8,940 nt of DNA from Chitinophagia bacterium (GTDB lineage Bacteria; Bacteroidota; Bacteroidia; Chitinophagales; Chitinophagaceae). The stretch covers positions 1-8,940 of the forward strand of contig RGVM01000074.1 of NCBI GenBank assembly GCA_010027295.1, written 5' to 3'. Below the pieces are notes generated by a model, which worked only from the letters and a program-made list of their open reading frames with translations, had not been told where the DNA came from and did no database searches. The translations under genes and the position numbers were made by a program. Below, in pieces: positions 1-4,558 of the stretch. Position 1 is the stretch's first letter; every line of letters starts with the position of its first letter.

Positions 1-218
1 AAGAGACAGCTGGTATGCACTTCTGCAACCGCATCAACTACAAACTGGAGGTCATGGCCAAATGCCTCCACACCAGAGGGGACAAGGCAGGTACCGATCC
101 CTGCAACCGGGAGTTGCAGGAATGGGTCGATCGGATGGAGCACAGCGCTTACGTGCCCGCCCCGGGTCATTTCTTCGACATCGTCGAACTGGCAGCCTCG
201 TTGAACGGCGATCGCTGA
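1..218 (+). CDS. C-terminal end of an unrecognised protein, cut by the left window edge
   Basis: The reading frame is open from base 3 to a TGA at 216-218, giving about 71 visible residues that end in ELAASLNGDR. Third positions are mostly G or C (cac ttc tgc aac cgc atc aac tac), as in the neighbouring genes, which suggests real coding sequence. An internal ATG at 15 is probably just a methionine within a longer protein that begins outside the window. The visible part is soluble, with charged helices (for example RELQEWVDRMEHS) and two cysteines, and has no membrane segment. I recognise no family. It converges on aroE, with only 9 bases between the two stop codons. The opposite strand is also open here, so a minus-strand gene cannot be fully excluded, but its translation looks less protein-like. 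Confidence 0.5.
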   Translation, partial: ETAGMHFCNRINYKLEVMAKCLHTRGDKAGTDPCNRELQEWVDRMEHSAYVPAPGHFFDIVELAASLNGDR

Positions 219-227
219 AAGGGGTGC

Positions 228-971
228 TCAGACACCGGGATTCCAGATGCGCCAGCTCTCCTCCGCCTGTATGGCGAGCATGTCCGAACCGTTGCGGGTG
301 GTGGCGCCCCTTTTCATCCCCTCCGCCAGGAACCTGGTGACCGGCGGGTTGTACACCAGGTCGAATAGATAATGTCCCGGACCGATCAGATGATATGGCA
401 GGGCGGGCGCCGTGTCGATATCGGGGAAAGTACCCAGCGGAGTTGTGTTGACGATCAGGGTGTGTTTGAACATCACCGCTTCGTCAAGTTCCGCATAGGA
501 CAGCGAGCCGACGTCCCCGACGCCGGAACGACTCACGAACCGGTATCTGATACCCATCCGACCCAGTACGAAGGCGACGGCCTTGGAGGCACCGCCCGTG
601 CCCAGTATGAGCGCTTCCCTGTGGGAAGGCCGGAGGCCCGGGGCGAGTGATCGCTCGAAGCCCATAACATCGGTATTGTGCCCGACGAGACCTTCTGGCG
701 TCCGGTGGATGCAGTTGCAGGCGCCAGAAGACCGCACAACGTCAGACATCTCGTCCAGGTAGTGAATGACCTTCTCCTTGTAGGGAATGGTGACGTTGAG
801 ACCCACAAGGTCGGGATAAGTTTCCCAAAGCGACGGGAAAAGGGTGATGTCAGGGATGGGAAACAGCTCGTATTGGCAGCCGTGGATGCCCTCGGAGGCG
901 AATTTGCCTGTGAAATATTTCTGCGAGAAGGAATGCCCGAGAGGATGTCCGATCAGGCCGAAACGCCTCAT
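228..971 (-). CDS. aroE: Shikimate dehydrogenase (NADP+) AroE
   Basis: Reduces 3-dehydroshikimate to shikimate with NADPH in the cytoplasmic shikimate pathway. The 247-residue length is slightly short for the family but usual for Bacteroidetes. Visible in order: substrate loop GHPLGHSFSQ (residues 8-17); NVTIPYKEKV (59-68) with catalytic Lys65; GACNCI (83-88) with the shikimate-binding Asn86; GHNTDVMGF (97-105) with catalytic Asp101; dinucleotide loop GTGGASKA (124-131); VSRS (146-149) at the cofactor phosphate site; VNTTPLG (174-180); and the closing NGSDMLAIQAEESW (227-240) with Gln235. The frame is open upstream to 1133, but the ATG at 971 is chosen because MRRFGLIGHPLGHS is the normal AroE N-terminus. 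That ATG overlaps the TGA of the ComA-like gene (ATGA, 4 bp), implying translational coupling as the last gene of the operon. The CNC in GACNCI replaces the more common VNT or VNV. Confidence 0.96.
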   Translation of the reverse strand: MRRFGLIGHPLGHSFSQKYFTGKFASEGIHGCQYELFPIPDITLFPSLWETYPDLVGLNVTIPYKEKVIHYLDEMSDVVRSSGACNCIHRTPEGLVGHNTDVMGFERSLAPGLRPSHREALILGTGGASKAVAFVLGRMGIRYRFVSRSGVGDVGSLSYAELDEAVMFKHTLIVNTTPLGTFPDIDTAPALPYHLIGPGHYLFDLVYNPPVTRFLAEGMKRGATTRNGSDMLAIQAEESWRIWNPGV

Positions 972-1738
972 GCGGGGTCTTTTTGCAGGAAGAGGTGGAA
1001 CGTGTCGCCCCGAAGGCCGAGCCGCATCGTCTCGAGGGGGATGACCTCGGAGTGTGCTATGTTGCCTAGGTTGACGTTGCAACCCAGGAGTTCGATGAAA
1101 TAGAGCTGCTGAGCCTTTTGCGGAGCCTCCCAAAGGATGCGGTCGCCGGGAATCTGGGTCAGAATCTCCTGGACCAGACCTTCCCTAACCTCGCCGGAAC
1201 CGCGGTATATGCCGACATTCCCGGCCTCGCGGGCCTCTGCAATGACATAGGTTGCGCCTGCGGCCAGTTCGGCGCGCATCAACTCGATCCACTTGTAGGG
1301 CGGGATGATGTGGGCGGCATCCTTACTGCCGACCTCGCTCAACACCGTACCGTAGCGTGTCAGTTTTTCTATGTAGCCGCACTTCTCGGCATGGGGGATT
1401 GTAATGGAGCCGTCGCTGACCTCCATATGGGAGATGCCGTAGTCGCGGCAGATGGCGACATAGTCGTCGAACTGGTTGCGGATCAGAAAGGCCTCGAAGA
1501 GGGTTCCTCCAAAATACACGGGGATACCATTGGAGATGTACAGTTCGATTTTAGCGCGCAGGTCGGGCGTGACATAGGAGGTACCGAAGCCGAGCTTTAC
1601 GATGTCGACATGCAGACGGGCAACCGGCATGAAATGACGCGCCTCCTCCAGAGAGAGGCCCTTGTCCATGACCATGGTGATGCCCGCTGTGCGGGGCTTT
1701 GCGTACCTGTCGGGGATCTGGGAGAGATGGAAGTTCAT
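968..1738 (-). CDS. ComA-family phosphosulfolactate synthase-like protein
   Basis: A 256-residue protein of the ComA family, whose methanogen member adds sulfite to phosphoenolpyruvate to make (R)-phosphosulfolactate, the first step of one coenzyme M pathway. Family landmarks: GITMVMDKGLSLEEA (19-33) with Asp25-Lys26; DIVKLGFGTSYV (45-56); FGGTLFEAF (76-84); MEVSDGSITI (105-114); EVGSKD (135-140); IAEAREAGNVGIY (166-178); ILWEAPQKAQQ (201-211); NVNLGNI (221-227); and LETMRLGLRGDT (235-246). No signal peptide, so cytoplasmic; an alpha/beta barrel is expected. The start is placed at MNFHLSQIPDRYAKPRTAG because that matches the family N-terminus; an in-frame ATG at 1792 would add 18 residues of unlikely sequence. 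It follows the TPR gene after 61 bp and overlaps aroE by 4 bp. Family membership is secure. The reaction in this organism is not, because Bacteroidetes do not make coenzyme M as far as known; sulfolactate, cysteate or sulfonolipid synthesis are possible roles. Confidence 0.88.
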   Translation of the reverse strand: MNFHLSQIPDRYAKPRTAGITMVMDKGLSLEEARHFMPVARLHVDIVKLGFGTSYVTPDLRAKIELYISNGIPVYFGGTLFEAFLIRNQFDDYVAICRDYGISHMEVSDGSITIPHAEKCGYIEKLTRYGTVLSEVGSKDAAHIIPPYKWIELMRAELAAGATYVIAEAREAGNVGIYRGSGEVREGLVQEILTQIPGDRILWEAPQKAQQLYFIELLGCNVNLGNIAHSEVIPLETMRLGLRGDTFHLFLQKDPA

Positions 1739-1773
1739 GCCGGTGGTTTGCAAAGTCGCTAAGATAGGAAACC

Positions 1774-1792
1774 ATGGCGAACCCCGAGCCAT
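1774..1792 (-). other. Short dyad in the TPR to ComA-like gene gap
   Basis: The 61-bp gap between the TPR stop and the ComA-like start contains arms ATGGC (1774-1778) and GCCAT (1788-1792) around a 9-base loop. It is abutted by the 10-bp palindrome ATCCCGGGAT (1791-1800), which touches the TPR stop codon. No T-run follows, so this is not a convincing terminator. It may be an RNA fold that modulates expression of the downstream genes, or chance in GC-rich DNA. No promoter element is visible in the gap. Confidence 0.25.
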
Positions 1793-1799
1793 CCCGGGA

Positions 1800-3221
1800 T
1801 CAACGGTTGCGGGGGCGGCGGTACCGGGCGATGATCTCGGCCACTTGCGGGTTCTGTGACAGAGAGGGCTCCAGCTCGAGCATCCTTCCGGCCATGCGGG
1901 GGGCCATCTGCATGGCCTGCTCCAGCAAGAGCAGGCCGTCCTTGGAGCGACGCATGGCGAAGAGGATGGCGGCCCGGTAGAAGAGCAATACGGCCTTGCC
2001 GCCGGTGGCGAGGTAGGCAGCACGCGATTGGCGCTCGGCCTCCTCGTGCAGTCCGGCGTCGTACAGACAGCGGATGAGGGCCTCCCAGCCGGAGATGTTC
2101 CTAGGTCTGACCTGCACCACCATGGTCAGGTGCTCCACAGCCTCCCGGATGCGACCGAGCCTCAACTGCACCTCACCCATGGACAGGTTGAACTCGTGGT
2201 TGGTGCGGGCGATACGCAGTGCCATCTCAAGGTAGCGGGCCGACTGCGGCCAGTTAGACTCCTGCATGTAGGTGAGGGCGATGCGATGGAGGAGTTTAGC
2301 ATCCTCCGGGTTCAGGTGGGAGGCTTTGCGGAAATAGAAACGGGCCTGTGCGGGGTTCTTCAGCCTATCGTAGCAGTGTCCGATGGCCTCGTAGACGACC
2401 TCTTCCGGACGGGACAGCTCAACAACCTTCTCTAAGGCCTCGATGGCGTCCCGGTACTTGCGCAGGCGAATGAAGGCATCCGCCATATTGCGATAAGCGT
2501 GATCGAACTTCTCGTTGATGGCGATGGCGTACTTGTAGGCGTCCACCGCCTTCTCGTATAGCTTCAGCCCCTGGAAGGCGGCCGCCAGGTTGAACCAGGC
2601 CAGGTCGTTATAGGGAAATGCGTCGATGATATGCTGATGGATGCGTATGCTCTCCTCGTTTCGGCCCGTGAAGTCGGTCCAGAAGCAGATCTTGTAGAGA
2701 GCTTCCTCGTTGTTGGGGTCCTCCTCAAGGATCATTCGGAGGCAGTCGAACACCTTGTCGAAGGCCTCGTAGTCGTCGTACACGTCGGCAAGTTCGAAGA
2801 GCAGGTCCATGCGGTCCTCGCCCGAAAATCGGCCGATGGCCTCCTCCAGGAGCCGTGCCGCCTTGTCCTGCTGGTCCATGGCCAGCCAGGCGTCCGTCCG
2901 GAGGATCCAGATGTCGATGTCCATGCTGTCGAGCACCTCAGCCCTGTCGAGAAGCTCGAGGGCGTCGCGATAGCGCTTGTCGGATATCAACAGGTCGGCC
3001 TTCTTGATGAGCAGGGATGCAGAAAAGGGATACTGCCCGATTCCGGCCTCCGCCGCCTCAATGGCGGCGCCAAGGTCGTCCTCCTCGTCGAAATGGTCGA
3101 TGATGCGCTCGAAGGAGTCCTCCGAGAGCGAAATGGTGCCCCGCCCCGTCATCAGCATCCGGTACTGGCGGAGCAATTCGTCCATTTCCTCCCTTTCCTC
3201 ACGGTCGTGACGCTTACCCAT
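1800..3221 (-). CDS. Cytoplasmic tetratricopeptide repeat protein
   Basis: A 473-residue protein built largely of 34-residue TPR helical hairpins, from about residue 66 to 406. Clear units are SASLLIKKADLLISDKRYRD (from 67), EALYKICFWTDFTGRNEESI (from 173), DLAWFNLAAAFQGLKLYEKA (from 206), DHAYRNMADAFIRLRKYRDA (from 240) and EVVYEAIGHCYDRLKNPAQA (from 274), most with the usual small residue at positions 8 and 20 and a Pro or Asn near position 32. An acidic charged N-terminus (residues 1-60) and a basic end (RYRRPRNR) flank them. There is no signal peptide or membrane segment, so it is probably a cytoplasmic scaffold that binds other proteins. It is the first gene of the operon with the ComA-like gene and aroE. 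From memory, similar TPR proteins recur beside ComA homologues in Bacteroidetes. Its partner and function are unknown. The start at 3221 is the first ATG of the frame; an ATG 12 codons further in is possible. Confidence 0.9.
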   Translation of the reverse strand: MGKRHDREEREEMDELLRQYRMLMTGRGTISLSEDSFERIIDHFDEEDDLGAAIEAAEAGIGQYPFSASLLIKKADLLISDKRYRDALELLDRAEVLDSMDIDIWILRTDAWLAMDQQDKAARLLEEAIGRFSGEDRMDLLFELADVYDDYEAFDKVFDCLRMILEEDPNNEEALYKICFWTDFTGRNEESIRIHQHIIDAFPYNDLAWFNLAAAFQGLKLYEKAVDAYKYAIAINEKFDHAYRNMADAFIRLRKYRDAIEALEKVVELSRPEEVVYEAIGHCYDRLKNPAQARFYFRKASHLNPEDAKLLHRIALTYMQESNWPQSARYLEMALRIARTNHEFNLSMGEVQLRLGRIREAVEHLTMVVQVRPRNISGWEALIRCLYDAGLHEEAERQSRAAYLATGGKAVLLFYRAAILFAMRRSKDGLLLLEQAMQMAPRMAGRMLELEPSLSQNPQVAEIIARYRRPRNR

Positions 3222-3249
3222 GGACTGAAATTAATGCCAATTGACGTTA

Positions 3250-3354
3250 CTCGAAAAAATAGTATTCGAGCCAACCTTCCCGACGAAATCTTCGTCATAT
3301 TAAAGAGAACGGCACGAAGTTCGCTATTTACCCTGACAAGGAAATCACAATTCC
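3250..3354. repeat. Four GAA/TTC dyads with centres about 29 bp apart
   Basis: Dyad 1 has arms CTCGAA (3250-3255) and TTCGAG (3265-3270). Dyad 2 has arms GACGAA (3282-3287) and TTCGTC (3291-3296). Dyad 3 has arms CGAA (3315-3318) and TTCG (3320-3323). Dyad 4 has arms GGAA (3340-3343) and TTCC (3351-3354). Their centres fall at 3260, 3289, 3319 and 3347, so 29, 30 and 28 bp apart. Spacers differ (9, 3, 1 and 7 bases), which argues against one identical operator. Dyad 1 overlaps the possible minus-strand -7 box of the TPR operon and dyad 2 lies near its -33 region. The dyads are directly visible; any regulatory role is inferred. Confidence 0.45.
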
Positions 3355-3394
3355 AACTACCGACTTGCCCAAGTCGATGTCCGGAATAGAAGCG

Positions 3395-3415
3395 TAGGAA
3401 ATGTATTAGGAAATG
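3395..3415 (+). repeat. Perfect tandem direct repeat TAGGAAATG, 12-bp period
   Basis: TAGGAAATG occurs at 3395-3403 and again at 3407-3415, separated by three bases. The pair ends 15 bases before the plus-strand -7 box, so it covers the position where a -33 element would sit. No TTTG-type -33 box is present. Tandem direct repeats at this position are typical of activator sites such as those of response regulators, but no specific regulator can be named. Confidence 0.5.
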
Positions 3416-3430
3416 CAGCGTTTTTATCAA

Positions 3431-3438
3431 TACCTTTG
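3431..3438 (+). promoter_or_regulatory. Bacteroidetes -7 promoter element TACCTTTG
   Basis: TACCTTTG is an exact match to the Bacteroidetes primary sigma factor -7 consensus TAnnTTTG. Transcription would start at about 3444-3446, giving a leader of roughly 24 bases before the ATG at 3469. This supports that ATG over an in-frame ATG at 3445. A clear -33 box is missing. Confidence 0.65.
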
Positions 3439-3468
3439 CATATAATGCCTCAAGTAATATCATACGCC

Positions 3469-3807
3469 ATGAAAAACACCCGCGTCAGGCAGATGTTTCT
3501 TGCCGGACTCCTTTTGGTGTCGGGCTATGCTTTTGCCATTGACGGCATACTCAGCATTGGTGATAAGAGCCGCAGGGCCAGTGCATTCTCCAACATAAAG
3601 AGCGACCTCAAGATCTCGCTCGGTTCCGGCCTGTATCATTACCGTTCCATGAGGGCCCTCCCAGGCGCCCCCCACACGACTGTCACTGCCGGTCCCCGTT
3701 CTATGGTCATCTACCAGCGCGGGAATGTAAGCATACATATCCCCGTCAACACCAAGCCGTCTCTGCTTCGTACCTTCAAGACGCCCACTGCCCCGACCCT
3801 CAGGTGA
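3469..3807 (+). CDS. Small exported protein of unknown function
   Basis: A 112-residue protein with a clear signal peptide: basic start MKNTRVRQ, hydrophobic core FLAGLLLVSGY, and a likely signal peptidase I site after AFA (about residue 23). The mature part is about 89 residues, basic (rich in Arg and Lys, with few acidic residues), has no cysteine, and starts IDGILSIGDKSRRASAFSNIKSDLKISL. Alternating polar and hydrophobic stretches (LKISLGSGLYHYRSM, SMVIYQRGNVSIHIPV) suggest beta strands. The C-terminus is Pro/Thr-rich (PTAPTLR). The ATG at 3469 is chosen because it begins the signal peptide and lies just downstream of the -7 box; in-frame TTG 3436 and ATG 3445 fall in or at the promoter. 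It converges on the GLPGLI-like gene. Destination is the periplasm or outer surface. I recognise no family, and a gene this small could still be a false call, though signal peptide plus promoter make it likely real. Confidence 0.72.
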   Translation: MKNTRVRQMFLAGLLLVSGYAFAIDGILSIGDKSRRASAFSNIKSDLKISLGSGLYHYRSMRALPGAPHTTVTAGPRSMVIYQRGNVSIHIPVNTKPSLLRTFKTPTAPTLR

Positions 3808-3819
3808 TCTGACATCACC
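3803..3819. terminator. Hairpin across two convergent stop codons, possible bidirectional terminator
   Basis: Perfect 6-bp arms GGTGAT (3803-3808) and ATCACC (3814-3819) enclose the loop CTGAC. The stem contains the plus-strand stop codon (3805-3807) and part of the minus-strand stop codon (3815-3817). There is no T-run on either side, so intrinsic termination would be weak; it may instead protect RNA 3' ends. Confidence 0.35.
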
Positions 3820-4480
3820 CTCCTCCCTTCTTGAGCTGGCTTTCCCGGTAACTCATCTCTCGGTAGCCCGATGTTGGCACTTCAAAACGGCTGATTGGTA
3901 CGGGGTCGAAACTCACAGACACGGCTGAATACCGTACGCGTATGCCTCCGACGGTCGATTCGTACTCCAGCGCCGTGCCCGGCAACTGACTGAACTGTGG
4001 GTCGAAGGAAGCGTTCTCCGCCACTAGTTTCCGAGTGAACCAAACGGTGAAACGCGAGCTGTCGGACAGTACCGCCTCGGCCCTTTCGCAAGGATATCCG
4101 GCTACGACCTTGGTATCGGATCCGTAGTTGAAGCGGATGCCCTCGTAGCGGCGGTTCTTGTCGGCCCAGTCGGCCATATCCATGCGGATCAACAACTTCT
4201 GTGGGCCGAACTCCCTCAATACGACACCGGATCCGGCCCTGTGGTCATAAATGGTGACGGTGCTGCCAAGGGCGCTCAGGAGTTCCGAGCGGCTCAGTCC
4301 ACCACGCAGTTGGATGGATGCCTTAGCCCCGTCGAACATGTCGGCGAGCTGTGGGTCAGGCTTTCCTGTCTGCACGGTAATCTCGAAAAGGATGGTGCCT
4401 TCCGAGAGGATCCGCTGGGCGTACGTCGTCAGGGATGCCGCCGTTAGCAGTGAGGCGGCGAGAATTTTCCGAGCATGCAT
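3815..4480 (-). CDS. Exported GLPGLI/DUF4412-like protein
   Basis: A 221-residue protein with a signal peptide (MHARKILAASLLTAASLTTYA, likely cut before Gln22). The mature part follows the plan of Bacteroidetes GLPGLI and DUF4412 proteins: a first strand SEGTILFEITV (26-36), a middle region about small-molecule-like or metal-type surfaces that cannot be assigned, then GYPCERAEAV (128-137), FTVWFTRKL (144-152) and FSQLPGTALEYE (163-174). The last matches the family's GLPGLILE-type motif in a diverged form. The role of the family is not established; members are periplasmic or outer-membrane associated. The frame is open 11 codons further upstream, but the ATG at 4480 gives the signal peptide. 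One cysteine (131) remains in the mature protein, at the family position. It lies 78 bp downstream of yidC on the same strand and may be read from the yidC transcript or from its own unseen promoter. The family call is moderate; secretion is well supported. Confidence 0.75.
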   Translation of the reverse strand: MHARKILAASLLTAASLTTYAQRILSEGTILFEITVQTGKPDPQLADMFDGAKASIQLRGGLSRSELLSALGSTVTIYDHRAGSGVVLREFGPQKLLIRMDMADWADKNRRYEGIRFNYGSDTKVVAGYPCERAEAVLSDSSRFTVWFTRKLVAENASFDPQFSQLPGTALEYESTVGGIRVRYSAVSVSFDPVPISRFEVPTSGYREMSYRESQLKKGGG

Positions 4481-4558
4481 GGCTTCCGGGTTGCTGCCTG
4501 TGAAGATAGGCAAATGCGGGGCGGGGTTGCCTTGCGGAACGTTAATGTCTGCCGGAGA

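Larger units (their letters stand above)
3222..3468. promoter_or_regulatory. Divergent AT-rich control region between the TPR operon and the small exported-protein gene
   Basis: About 247 bases without a credible gene; open frames across it have poor codon use and overlap the promoter elements. It is distinctly richer in A and T than its surroundings. It carries a plus-strand -7 box, a tandem direct repeat, four dyads and a possible minus-strand -7 box for the TPR operon. That last element reads TATTTTTT on the minus strand (3261 to 3254), a 7 of 8 match to TAnnTTTG about 33 bases before the TPR start codon. No RNA gene is recognisable. Confidence 0.7.

Noticed and set aside
972..1133. N-terminal extension of AroE
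   Set aside because: The extra 54 codons overlap the ComA-like gene in a different frame and look like shadow sequence; the family N-terminus starts at 971.
1118..1762. 214-codon plus-strand open frame
   Set aside because: It lies wholly antisense to the ComA-like gene, whose conserved motifs explain the sequence; GC-rich coding DNA often leaves the opposite strand open.
1791..1800. Palindrome ATCCCGGGAT as a terminator after the TPR gene
   Set aside because: It is self-complementary with no loop and no following T-run, and the downstream genes appear to be co-transcribed.
1739..2023. N-terminal extension of the ComA-like protein
   Set aside because: The extension overlaps the TPR gene and is Pro/Ser/Cys-rich nonsense; the family start MNFHLSQIP is at 1738.
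2631..3389. 252-codon plus-strand open frame
   Set aside because: It is antisense to the TPR gene and runs on into the divergent promoter region; its translation shows low-complexity Val/Leu-rich sequence with no domain.
3152..3463. 103-codon minus-strand frame upstream of and into the TPR gene
   Set aside because: It covers the AT-rich promoter region and overlaps the TPR start in another frame, with codon use unlike the neighbours.
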